A stretch of 22,486 nt of DNA, taken from contig CABUSL010000019.1 in assembly GCA_902494295.1 (NCBI GenBank), positions 1 to 22,486 of the forward strand, given 5' to 3'. This DNA comes from an uncultured Collinsella sp. (lineage in GTDB: Bacteria; Actinomycetota; Coriobacteriia; Coriobacteriales; Coriobacteriaceae). The notes beneath the pieces were generated by a model that saw nothing but the letters and a program-made list of their open reading frames with translations, made no database searches and was not told where the DNA came from. The position numbers were made by a program, and so were the translations under genes. Shown piece by piece: positions 6,831 through 13,832 of the stretch; the first letter of the stretch is position 1, and the number at the start of each line of letters is the position of its first letter.

Positions 6831-7814
6831 ATGTACGAGATCGACCTTAACCTCCCTAAGCAGATCGTCGCTGACGTCCTGTCCAACCACGAGATCCACA
6901 GCGTCGCCTTCGTCGGCTGCGGCGCTTCCATGTCCGACCTTTACCCCGCCAAGTACTTCCTGGCCAACAACACGGACAAGCTGAACGTTCAGATCTTCAC
7001 CGCTAACGAGTTCAACTACGACACGCCTTCCTGGGTCAACGAGCACACCTTCGTGATCACCTGCTCCCTCGGTGGCTCCACGCCCGAGACCGTCGAGGCC
7101 AACAAGACCGCCAAGAAGCACAACTGCCCGGTCGTCTCCCTCACCAACAAGGCTGGTTCCGCTCTGACCGTCGACGCCGACCACGTCATCGTTCACGGCT
7201 TCCACGCCAACTACGCTGCCAAGTGCGAGAAGCCCGGCTACGCCATCGCTCTTGCTCTCGAGATCCTTCAGCAGACCGAGGGCTATGACCACTACGAGGA
7301 CATGATCACCGGCCTCACCAACATCTTCGATCTCTGCGAGAACGCCGCTCAGCACTGCAAGAAGCTCGCCAAGAAGTTCGCCGAGGACTTCAAGGACGAC
7401 AAGATGATCTACTTCATGGCTTCCGGTGCCTCCGAGAAGATGGCTTATTCTCACGCCGCCTTCCTGTTCACCGAGATGCAGTGGATCGACGCCGCCGCCT
7501 ACAACACCGGCGAGTACTTCCACGGCCCGTTCGAGGTTTCCACCGAGGGTAAGCCCTACGTCTTCTTCATGTCCGATGGCGCTACCCGTCCGATGGACGC
7601 CCGCGCCCTCACCTTCCTTGAGCGCATGGGTGCCAAGGTCGCTCTGATCGACTCCAAGGACTACGGCCTGGCTGACGCCGTGCCCGCGAGCGTCATCACC
7701 TACTTCAACCCGCTGCTGCACCTCGCCGTTATGCGTGAGTACGGCAACCAGATCGCCGAGGCCCGTCAGCACCCGCTGACCATGCGTCGCTACATGTGGA
7801 AGCTTTCCTACTAA
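6831..7814 (+). CDS. SIS-domain protein 2, PTS-linked phosphosugar-amine deglycase
   Basis: A 327-residue double-SIS protein of the FrlB/GfrE/GfrF type, predicted to split the phosphorylated compound made by the PTS into glucose-6-phosphate and an amine or amino acid in the cytoplasm. The phosphosugar loop is 'CSLGGSTPET' (78-87), and the catalytic region is 'GEYFHGPFE' (227-235) with Glu228 and His231. The C-terminus 'RRYMWKLSY' is shared with SIS 1. ATG 6831 follows GAAAGGA (6815-6821) with good spacing; a frame start at 6732 lies in the palindrome and is rejected. It follows the PTS genes on the same strand, with a stem-loop and a palindrome between, and ends before a terminator. The exact substrate is not visible. 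Confidence 0.9.
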   Translation: MYEIDLNLPKQIVADVLSNHEIHSVAFVGCGASMSDLYPAKYFLANNTDKLNVQIFTANEFNYDTPSWVNEHTFVITCSLGGSTPETVEANKTAKKHNCPVVSLTNKAGSALTVDADHVIVHGFHANYAAKCEKPGYAIALALEILQQTEGYDHYEDMITGLTNIFDLCENAAQHCKKLAKKFAEDFKDDKMIYFMASGASEKMAYSHAAFLFTEMQWIDAAAYNTGEYFHGPFEVSTEGKPYVFFMSDGATRPMDARALTFLERMGAKVALIDSKDYGLADAVPASVITYFNPLLHLAVMREYGNQIAEARQHPLTMRRYMWKLSY

Positions 7815-7848
7815 TCACAAGTAAGTAGACCTTACGGGTTGATTGAGA

Positions 7849-7880
7849 GGGGATGGGGTTTGCGCCCCGTCCCCTTTTTT
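7849..7880 (+). terminator. Rho-independent terminator after SIS 2
   Basis: GGGGATGGGG pairs with CCCCGTCCCC (one G-T pair) around a six-base loop, followed by six T. It ends the PTS-SIS 2 transcript 35 bp after the stop. The HAD gene starts 20 bp later, so some readthrough is possible. Confidence 0.85.
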
Positions 7881-7900
7881 GCTATCGAAAGGAGATACGT

Positions 7901-8530
7901 ATGATCAAGGCAGTGCTGTTTGACATGGACGGCGTGCTGGTCGATACCGAGTGGTTCTACAACCGTCGTCGCGTGGCGTTTATGGAAGAGAAGGGCTTTC
8001 ACTTTGACGAGATCCCCGATCTTTCGGGGTCTAACGAGCCCGCCATTTGGAAGTCGCTGGTACCCGACGATGTTGAGCTGCGCGAGCGCCTGCGCGTGGA
8101 GTACAAGCAGGTCTACAGCCCGGACCATCCCGTTCCGTATGCCGAGCTGCTCAACGAGCAGACGGAGCCGGTGATGCGCAAGCTGCACGAGCGCGGCGTG
8201 AAGTGCGCCATCGCAAGCTCGTCCTATCGCGAGCTCATTGACGAGCTGGTGGGGATTGCCGGTATCGCCGACGTGCTGGACTACACCATCAGCGGTCACG
8301 AGTGCAGCGCGTTTAAGCCCGACCCCGAGATCTACCTGCGTGCCATGGAGGCGCTGGGGGTGGAACCTGCCGAATGCCTGGTTATCGAGGACTCGCCTTT
8401 GGGCATCGAGGCCGGCAAGCGCTCCGGCGCCCGCGTCCTGGCGCTGCGTCCGCACGAGGGCGTCAACCTGGATCAGTCCGCCGCCGACGTTGTCATCGAC
8501 AACCTGACCGACATCCTATCTGCCATTTAG
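7901..8530 (+). CDS. HAD-superfamily phosphatase/phosphomutase-like protein
   Basis: A 209-residue cytoplasmic HAD hydrolase of the beta-phosphoglucomutase-like subfamily. Motif I is 'FDMDGVLVDTE', with Asp8 the nucleophile and Asp10 the acid/base. A helical cap spans about 15-85. Motif II is Ser106 in 'IASSSYREL', motif III is Lys139 in 'FKPDPE', and motif IV is 'VIEDSPLGIEAG' with Glu163-Asp164. All catalytic residues are present, so it should be active on a small phosphate ester, possibly a sugar phosphate from the adjacent pathway. ATG 7901 follows GAAAGGAG (7887-7894); an upstream in-frame ATG at 7853 lies inside the terminator. Its last codon and stop lie in a dispersed repeat. Confidence 0.92.
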   Translation: MIKAVLFDMDGVLVDTEWFYNRRRVAFMEEKGFHFDEIPDLSGSNEPAIWKSLVPDDVELRERLRVEYKQVYSPDHPVPYAELLNEQTEPVMRKLHERGVKCAIASSSYRELIDELVGIAGIADVLDYTISGHECSAFKPDPEIYLRAMEALGVEPAECLVIEDSPLGIEAGKRSGARVLALRPHEGVNLDQSAADVVIDNLTDILSAI

Positions 8531-8567
8531 GGACAGGTTTATTTTGGCAGGTTTTATCTGGGCAAAC
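8524..8567. repeat. Dispersed REP-like repeat, family A, copy 2
   Basis: 8524-8553 matches 441-470 at 29 of 30 positions, and 8554-8567 (TTATCTGGGCAAAC) continues the match to the copy at 17711-17753. The stop codon of the HAD gene lies within it in the same ATTTAG context as in the acetyltransferase. Confidence 0.78.
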
Positions 8568-8575
8568 GTCGAATT

Positions 8576-8614
8576 CGCCGTGAAGGGATCGCTCTCTTCA
8601 CGGCGTTTTTCTTT
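8576..8614 (+). terminator. Rho-independent terminator after the HAD gene
   Basis: CGCCGTGAAG (8576-8585) pairs perfectly with CTTCACGGCG (8596-8605) over a 10-base loop and runs into TTTTTCTTTT. It lies 45 bp after the HAD stop. Confidence 0.9.
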
Positions 8615-8682
8615 TAAGCGGCCTCACAGTCCTTCTGATGGTTGTCGAGAGAGGGTGAATTGAAGCGCCCCCGCACGCTCCA

Positions 8683-8691
8683 TGCTACAAT
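8683..8691 (+). promoter_or_regulatory. Extended -10 promoter of the YitT-family gene
   Basis: TGCTACAAT is an extended -10 (TGn plus TACAAT) 45 bp before the GTG start. The best -35-like hexamer, TTGAAG at 8660-8665, is 20 bp away, so recognition would rest on the extended -10. Confidence 0.5.
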
Positions 8692-8736
8692 CGCGGACAT
8701 GCCCCACAACTACATCTGCCTTCGAAAGGAGCCTAC

Positions 8737-9744
8737 GTGGCGAACGCCATCGATCAGCTCACGGACCGAGTGCTCGTGCTCGGCCGCCTCACCATCGTCC
8801 GCCGCGCCATTACTGCCGTGGCGGTCACCATTTCCGCCGTTCTCCAGACATTCCTGATCCAGGCGTTCATCCAGCCCGCCGACCTGCTTCCGAGCGGCCT
8901 CACCGGCGTCGCGGTCCTGCTCGATCGCGTTACTTCGCTGGGCGGCGTTCACATCGACATCTCGCTCGGTATGCTCGCGCTCAACATCCCCGTGGCACTC
9001 CAATGTTGGAGCGGCATCAGCAAGCGCTTTGTCATCTTCTCGATGATGCAGGTCGTGCTCTCGTCGCTGTTCCTTAACGTCTTTCACTTCGCTCCATTTT
9101 TGGGCGACAAGATCATGCTCATCATTTTTGGCGGCGTGGTCTCGGGTCTGGGCGCTGCCATCGCGCTTAAATCCGGCGCATCCACCGGCGGCACCGATTT
9201 TATCGCGCTGTGGGTTTCCAACCACACGGGCAAGACCATCTGGGGCGTCATCTTTGGTTTCAACTGCTTTATCCTGGCGATCTTTGGCTTTATGTTTGGC
9301 TGGGACAAGGCGGCGTATTCCATCGTGTTCCAGTTTATTTCGACCAAGACCATCGACAGTTTCTATCGTCGCTACGATCGCGTGACGCTGCAGATCACGA
9401 CGCGTAAGGCAGACGAGGTCATGACTGCCTACGTAAACCATTTTCAGCACGGCATTAGCTGCGCCGAGGTCATCGGCGGATACAGCCGCGAAAAGATGTG
9501 TCTGCTGCACACCGTTGTCTCGACCTACGAGAGCCAGGACATTATCAAGCTGGTGTGCGACGTTGATCCCGGCGCCGTGATCAACGTGTTCCATACGCTC
9601 AACTTTGTGGGCGGCTGGTGGGGCGGTCATGTCGACGAGCCCATGCCCACGGCCGTTCCCGATCCCGACAAGCCCGCACGCATGGCCAGCAGGCAGGCGC
9701 GCCTCAGCGAGCAGGACAGCCTGCAGCAGGACGACGGCAGGTAG
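8737..9744 (+). CDS. YitT-family (DUF161/DUF2179) membrane protein
   Basis: A 335-residue inner-membrane protein of unknown function. The N-terminal part (about 25-195) carries five to six hydrophobic segments of the YitT/DUF161 type, including 'LPSGLTGVAVLLDR', 'IVSGLGAAIALKSGASTGGT'-like glycine-rich helices and 'FIALW'. The C-terminal part (about 205-290) is the cytoplasmic DUF2179 domain, with 'RVTLQITTRKADEV', 'HGISCAEVIGGYSREK' and 'DPGAVINVFHTLNFVGGWWG'. A charged tail follows. The start is GTG 8737, with AAAGGAG at 8725-8731. It stands alone between two terminators, so it is probably unrelated to the deglycase genes. Confidence 0.88.
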   Translation: MANAIDQLTDRVLVLGRLTIVRRAITAVAVTISAVLQTFLIQAFIQPADLLPSGLTGVAVLLDRVTSLGGVHIDISLGMLALNIPVALQCWSGISKRFVIFSMMQVVLSSLFLNVFHFAPFLGDKIMLIIFGGVVSGLGAAIALKSGASTGGTDFIALWVSNHTGKTIWGVIFGFNCFILAIFGFMFGWDKAAYSIVFQFISTKTIDSFYRRYDRVTLQITTRKADEVMTAYVNHFQHGISCAEVIGGYSREKMCLLHTVVSTYESQDIIKLVCDVDPGAVINVFHTLNFVGGWWGGHVDEPMPTAVPDPDKPARMASRQARLSEQDSLQQDDGR

Positions 9745-9787
9745 AGTGTTGGCATTTTGCCGGCACAGCGCAATCCTGTCCGCTTGA

Positions 9788-9827
9788 GCCTCCCGAAAGC
9801 CTCGCTGCTTTCGGGAGGCCTTCGTTT
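9788..9827 (+). terminator. Rho-independent terminator after the YitT-family gene
   Basis: A perfect 13-bp stem, GCCTCCCGAAAGC (9788-9800) with GCTTTCGGGAGGC (9807-9819), has a six-base loop and is followed by CTTCGTTT. It is strong in structure with a short T tract. Confidence 0.88.
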
Positions 9828-9838
9828 GCCCAGTTAAA

Positions 9839-9872
9839 ACCTACCAAAATGAAGCTGTCGCTTTTTGGTAGG
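9839..9872. repeat. Stem-loop related to repeat family A
   Basis: CCTACCAAAA (9840-9849) pairs with TTTTGGTAGG (9863-9872) around a 13-base loop. The ends echo AACCTGCC-AAAA...TTTTGG of the family A copy at 17701-17740, but the loop differs. It may be a diverged member or an independent hairpin. Confidence 0.5.
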
Positions 9873-9914
9873 GAGGGTGTATCGTTTTATCATTATGAGG
9901 TAACATGAAACTAG

Positions 9915-9950
9915 ACGTTATATACGTATTAGTTATTTCGATATTTCGAT
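9915..9950 (+). promoter_or_regulatory. Operator before GntR 2 (site 3) and tandem ATTTCGAT
   Basis: ACGTTATATACGTATTA (9915-9931) matches the reversed EamA site at 13 of 17 positions and has the same half-site layout as the PTS site, which suggests autoregulation by GntR 2. Immediately after it ATTTCGAT is repeated in tandem (9935-9942, 9943-9950), ending 14 bp before the start codon. This second repeat could be another binding site or leader structure. Confidence 0.6.
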
Positions 9951-9964
9951 AAGAGTGATTAGAT

Positions 9965-10684
9965 ATGCCTGCGCCCAAAAATGCACCGCTTTACCAGCAG
10001 ATTTATGACGAAATCAAAGATGCGATCGAGAAAGGTGTTTATGCGCCCAAGGAGCGTATTCCGTCCGAGCTTGAGCTAGCCGAGCAGTACGACGTGAGCC
10101 GAATTACGGTGCGTCGCGCCGTCGAGGAGTTGTGCTCCGATGGCTACCTGGTTAAGCAGCAGGGCCGCGGCACCTTTGTTTCCACGCCGCACATCAATCG
10201 TCAGTTCCATGCCTCGACGCTGCAGACGTTTACCGCGCTGTGTGCCGGCAACGGCATGAAGGCCGGTGCGCACGTGGTCGATCGCCAGATCGTTCCGGCG
10301 CGCCAAAACGAGATGGAGTTCTTTGGTCTGCAGAAGGATGCGCTGCTACTGCATATCAAGCGCGTGCGTACGGCCGACGGCGAGCCCATCTTTGAGGAGA
10401 ACATCTTTGTGCCGTTTGACGCCTACCGTGAGCTGTTGACGGCCGATCTTGAGGACAAGTCGATTTTTGCCGAGGTCGAGCGTGTTGGCGGAACGCCGAT
10501 TGTCTCGGTTGGCTACCGTACGGTCGAGGCCGTTCGCGCCAATGCCGAGCAGGCGGCCGAGCTGGGCATTGCCCCGCATGATCCACTGCTCAACCTGCGT
10601 GCCGGCTTCACAGGCCCCAATGGCGAGCCGGTCCTGATGGGTAAGCAGTACTACGTGGGATCGCGCTACGTCATGGTCATGTAG
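9965..10684 (+). CDS. GntR-family (HutC/UTRA) transcriptional regulator 2
   Basis: A 239-residue regulator. Residues about 9-74 form the winged helix-turn-helix ('IPSELELAEQYDVSRITVRR', wing 'QQGRGTFVSTP'); about 85-235 form the UTRA ligand domain, with 'LLLHIKRVRTADGEPIFEEN' and a C-terminal 'KQYYVGSRYVMVM'. It is clearly paralogous to GntR 3, which shares 'ITVRRA.EEL' and 'QQGRGTFV'. The ATG at 9965 has only a weak purine-rich site before it. The ACGT-type operator before its own gene is also found at the PTS operon and the EamA gene. I therefore infer it is their repressor, probably sensing the PTS product. Confidence 0.94.
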   Translation: MPAPKNAPLYQQIYDEIKDAIEKGVYAPKERIPSELELAEQYDVSRITVRRAVEELCSDGYLVKQQGRGTFVSTPHINRQFHASTLQTFTALCAGNGMKAGAHVVDRQIVPARQNEMEFFGLQKDALLLHIKRVRTADGEPIFEENIFVPFDAYRELLTADLEDKSIFAEVERVGGTPIVSVGYRTVEAVRANAEQAAELGIAPHDPLLNLRAGFTGPNGEPVLMGKQYYVGSRYVMVM

Positions 10685-10686
10685 GG

Positions 10687-10729
10687 TTGGTTCCGCCGTT
10701 CTGACGAACGGCGGACCGGTCGACGCTGC
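10687..10729. repeat. 43-bp hairpin repeat, family B, copy 2
   Basis: Matches 2396-2438 except for a few bases in the loop and one C/T change. The stem is CCGCCGTTC/GAACGGCGG. Like copy 1 it starts within a few bases of the preceding stop codon, here that of GntR 2. Confidence 0.75.
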
Positions 10730-10756
10730 AAACGCTCCTAAGCGGCAATCTGCAGA

Positions 10757-10851
10757 ATGAGCGTGGATAATCTCCCGTTTTTTGCTTGATGACGGGCTCA
10801 AAGTGGGAGATTATCCACGCTCATCCGGAAAGTGTCCAAAAATCCACGCTC
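10757..10851. repeat. Inverted repeat with 20-bp perfect arms plus 49-bp REP-like module (family D, copy 4)
   Basis: ATGAGCGTGGATAATCTCCC (10757-10776) is the exact reverse complement of 10805-10824, with a 28-base loop. On the minus strand, 10851 back to 10803 carries two GAGCGTGGAT units 29 bp apart. This is the same layout as the three modules at 21237-21409, and the first unit matches 21237-21257 at 18 of 21 positions. It occupies the gap between GntR 2 and recQ and could terminate transcription from either side. Confidence 0.8.
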
Positions 10852-10913
10852 ATTCGCCTTGGATTGCGTTGCCCGTGGCCGGCAGCCGCGCGGCACCGGT
10901 CCGCGTGGCGGCG

Positions 10914-10919
10914 TATAAT
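10914..10919 (+). promoter_or_regulatory. -10 box of recQ
   Basis: A perfect TATAAT lies 31 bp before the recQ start codon. No -35 match is seen 16-18 bp upstream. Confidence 0.5.
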
Positions 10920-10950
10920 CGGCGGCAGATGACTTGGACGTTAGGAAACC

Positions 10951-12930
10951 ATGACCGATAACATGCAGCAGATGGCGCTCGACACGCTCGGCGCCTATTT
11001 TGGCTACACCTCGTTTCGCCCGGGACAGGACCGCATGGTCGATGCGATCCTTGCCGGTCGCGATGCGCTGGGTGTTATGCCCACGGGCGCCGGAAAGTCC
11101 ATTTGCTACCAGGTGCCCGCGCTCATGCTGCCCGGCATCACCTTTGTGGTGAGTCCGTTGCTGTCGCTTATGGAGGACCAGACCCGCGCACTGCTCGCGG
11201 CGGGTGCGCGCCCCAGCTATCTCAACTCCAGCCTTACGCTGGCTCAGCAAAATACCGTGCTCAAGCGTGCTCGTGAGGGGCGCTACCAGCTAATGTATGT
11301 GGCACCCGAGCGCCTGCTCGAGCCACGCTTTCTGGCCTTTGCGCAGGAAGCTGCGGCCGAAGGCGGCATTGGCGTGCCACTCGTAGCTATTGACGAGGCC
11401 CACTGCGTGAGCCAGTGGGGGCAGGATTTCCGCCCCGCCTACCTGCAGATTCGCGAGTTCATCGATTCGCTGCCGCAGCGCCCCATCGTGGCGGCGTTTA
11501 CCGCCACGGCGACCGAGCGCGTGCGTGCGGACATTCAGCAGATGCTCGGCCTGCAAAACCCCGCGACGGTGGTGACGGGTTTTGATCGCAAGAACCTCTA
11601 CTTTGGTTGCGAGGAGATGGGCGACAAGGCCAAGACCGCGTGGGTGCGCGACTACGTGATTGCGCATTCGAGCGAGAGCGGCATCGTGTATTGCTCGACC
11701 CGCAAGACGGTCGACGCGCTGGCCGCGGAGCTTGCCGAGGCTCTGGGCCCCAGCGGCATTCGCGTTGGCCGCTACCATGCAGGCATGGGCAACGACGCCC
11801 GTCGCCAAAGCCAGCGCGCCTTTATCGACGACGATATCCAGGTGATGGTTGCCACCAACGCCTTTGGCATGGGCATCGACAAGCCCAACGTGCGCTACGT
11901 GATCCACAACAACGTGCCCGAGAGCATTGAGGCCTACTACCAGGAGGCGGGCCGCGCCGGCCGCGATGGCGACCCGGCCAGCTGCCATCTGCTGTGGAAC
12001 GGCAACGATTTTCGCATGCGCCGCTTTCTGATCGATCGCGGCGATGCTGCCGATGAGGCACTCGACGACGAGCAGCGTGCGTGGGCGCTCCAGAATCGAT
12101 ATCGTCTGCTCAGCCAGATGGAGGGCTACTGCAATACCACCGGCTGCTTGCGCGAATACACGCTGCGCTACTTTGGCGACGAGGCCGCGGTCGAGCATGC
12201 CGCGGCCGGTACGGGCGGCGTCGCCACGGACGACGTCGAGGGCTGCGGCAACTGCAGCAACTGCCTCACGCAGTTCGAGGTCGAGGACGTCACCGATATG
12301 GCCCGCGCTGCCGTGCGCTATGTGGCCATGCGGCCCATGCGCTTCGGCAAGTCGCTCATCGCCGACGTGCTCCACGGCGGCAACACCGAGCGCATTCGCC
12401 AGATGCATTTGGACGAGGACCGCGGCTACGGTGAGCTGTCGAGCGAATCGGTCGGGCGCATCAAGGACATCATCGGCCAGCTGTGCGGCCGCGGTTATCT
12501 GGCTACCTCGCAGGGACAGTACCCGGTCGTGGGGCTGGGCCCGCGTGCCGCCGAGGTCGAGGATGAGGCGTTCGCCTTTACCGTTAAGCGTCGCGCGTCC
12601 AAGCGCAAGGCCTCGGCCCGCGCCCGCCGTGCGGTGGATCTGCTGCGCGAGGAGGCCGAGCTGGATCAGCGCCCGCGCGTGGGTGACGATGCCGAGCTGT
12701 TCGAGCGCCTGCGTGCCCTGCGCAAGGAGATTTCGACCGAGCTGGAGATGGCGCCGTACATGGTCTTCTCCGACAAGGCCCTGCGCGGCCTGTGCCGTCT
12801 GCGCCCCCAGACGCGCGACGAGCTGATTCAGGTCAACGGCATTGGCGAGAAAAAGGCCGACGCCTTTGGCGAGCAGTTTATGACGGCGATCGAAGAGTTT
12901 GAGTCCGAGCATGCGCGGGATGGAGCGTAA
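10951..12930 (+). CDS. recQ: ATP-dependent DNA helicase RecQ
   Basis: A 659-residue 3'-5' DNA helicase for recombination repair and stalled forks. The order of parts is canonical: helicase core with 'FRPGQ' (Q-motif region, 22-26), Walker A 'MPTGAGKS' (43-50), Walker B 'DEAH' (148-151) in 'AIDEAHCVSQWGQDFRPAY', and motif VI 'QEAGRAGRDG'. Then comes the zinc-binding cluster ending 'GCGNCSNC' (Cys432, 435, 438), the RQC winged helix, and a C-terminal HRDC domain (about 585-655) with 'RDELIQVNGIGEKKADAFGE'. An AGGA precedes ATG 10951. The stop is two bases before the GntR 3 start, so regulator 3 may be co-transcribed with it. Confidence 0.97.
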   Translation: MTDNMQQMALDTLGAYFGYTSFRPGQDRMVDAILAGRDALGVMPTGAGKSICYQVPALMLPGITFVVSPLLSLMEDQTRALLAAGARPSYLNSSLTLAQQNTVLKRAREGRYQLMYVAPERLLEPRFLAFAQEAAAEGGIGVPLVAIDEAHCVSQWGQDFRPAYLQIREFIDSLPQRPIVAAFTATATERVRADIQQMLGLQNPATVVTGFDRKNLYFGCEEMGDKAKTAWVRDYVIAHSSESGIVYCSTRKTVDALAAELAEALGPSGIRVGRYHAGMGNDARRQSQRAFIDDDIQVMVATNAFGMGIDKPNVRYVIHNNVPESIEAYYQEAGRAGRDGDPASCHLLWNGNDFRMRRFLIDRGDAADEALDDEQRAWALQNRYRLLSQMEGYCNTTGCLREYTLRYFGDEAAVEHAAAGTGGVATDDVEGCGNCSNCLTQFEVEDVTDMARAAVRYVAMRPMRFGKSLIADVLHGGNTERIRQMHLDEDRGYGELSSESVGRIKDIIGQLCGRGYLATSQGQYPVVGLGPRAAEVEDEAFAFTVKRRASKRKASARARRAVDLLREEAELDQRPRVGDDAELFERLRALRKEISTELEMAPYMVFSDKALRGLCRLRPQTRDELIQVNGIGEKKADAFGEQFMTAIEEFESEHARDGA

Positions 12931-12932
12931 CG

Positions 12933-13688
12933 ATGGCATTCGACGATAAAACCGAGCGCACTGAGGTATCCGCCGTGCCGCTGTACCAGCAGGTTATGGA
13001 CGACCTAAAGGGCGAGATCGCGCGCGGCGTGTACGCATCCGGCTCGCGCATTCCTTCCGAGATGGAGCTCGCGAAGTCCTACGGCGTGGGACGCATCACC
13101 GTGCGCCGCGCCATCGAGGAGCTGTCGCGCGCGGGGTATCTCAACCGCCAGCAGGGGAGGGGCACGTTTGTGTGCGCGCCCAAGCTCAAGCGCAAGATTG
13201 TCCAAAAGGGTGACGTTCAGAGCTTTTCCGAGGGTTGCGCTGCCAACGACATGGTGGCCGGAGCACACCTGGTGTCGCGCACGGTGGTTGCGGCGACGCG
13301 CGAGGACGCGGCGTTTTTTGGGGTGGAACCCGGCTGCGAGCTCATCGTTGTCGAGCGCGTGCGCACGGCAGACGGCGTGCCCGTCATGCTCGAGAACAAC
13401 GCCTTTGTGCTGGCCGACCATCCCTACCTGCAGACGCTTGCCGACAAGGACCTCACGGACAATTCCATCTTTGCACTCGTTGCCGAGCATTCGGGCCGCG
13501 CGCCGCTCAAGTCCGACCCTTGTACCGTGGAGATTGCGCTTGCCGATGTTCAGGCGGCCTCACTGCTGGAGGTGCCGGTCGGCGAGCCGCTGTTTTATAT
13601 GGAGGCGTACTTTACCGATGAGGACGAGCGGCCCTTGCTGCTCGGACGCCAAAAGATCGTGGGCTCGCGCTACGTGTTCGACATCTAA
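12933..13688 (+). CDS. GntR-family (HutC/UTRA) transcriptional regulator 3
   Basis: A 251-residue regulator. Residues about 18-85 form the GntR winged helix ('IPSEMELAKSYGVGRITVRR', wing 'QQGRGTFVCAPK'); about 95-248 form the UTRA domain, with 'LIVVERVRTADGVPVMLENN' and a C-terminal 'RQKIVGSRYVFDI'. It resembles GntR 2 along its length. The ATG lies two bases after the recQ stop, with GGAG inside the recQ end as ribosome site, so translation is coupled or nearly so. SIS 3 follows 144 bp later behind a duplicated site that this protein probably binds. Its likely role is ligand-relieved repression of SIS 3. Confidence 0.94.
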   Translation: MAFDDKTERTEVSAVPLYQQVMDDLKGEIARGVYASGSRIPSEMELAKSYGVGRITVRRAIEELSRAGYLNRQQGRGTFVCAPKLKRKIVQKGDVQSFSEGCAANDMVAGAHLVSRTVVAATREDAAFFGVEPGCELIVVERVRTADGVPVMLENNAFVLADHPYLQTLADKDLTDNSIFALVAEHSGRAPLKSDPCTVEIALADVQAASLLEVPVGEPLFYMEAYFTDEDERPLLLGRQKIVGSRYVFDI

Positions 13689-13697
13689 CGTCCACAG

Positions 13698-13776
13698 ATA
13701 GAACAACATGGAACAAATTTGTCGCAATGGCTTCCACCGTGGCTGCTTGCGTGGTATATATAGAACAACATAGAAT
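13698..13776 (+). promoter_or_regulatory. Promoter and duplicated operator before SIS 3
   Basis: ATAGAACAACATGGAAC (13698-13714) and ATAGAACAACATAGAAT (13760-13776) are nearly identical and 62 bp apart. Each has two GAAC/GAAT half-sites 10 bp apart. The second overlaps a likely -10, TAGAAT (13771-13776), which has TTGCGT (13747-13752) 18 bp upstream. The 62-bp distance is about six helical turns and would permit looping between repressor dimers. Confidence 0.65.
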
Positions 13777-13832
13777 GACAGCAGGTACGAGCTGCCGTCG
13801 TTCAAAGCCGCCACACAAGGAGGAGCATCACC

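Noticed and set aside
11290..12939. Long minus-strand open frame (549 codons) opposite recQ
   Set aside because: recQ on plus has every helicase motif; the opposite frame shows none and is explained by codon bias. Similar shadows oppose the SIS, PTS and dehydrogenase genes.
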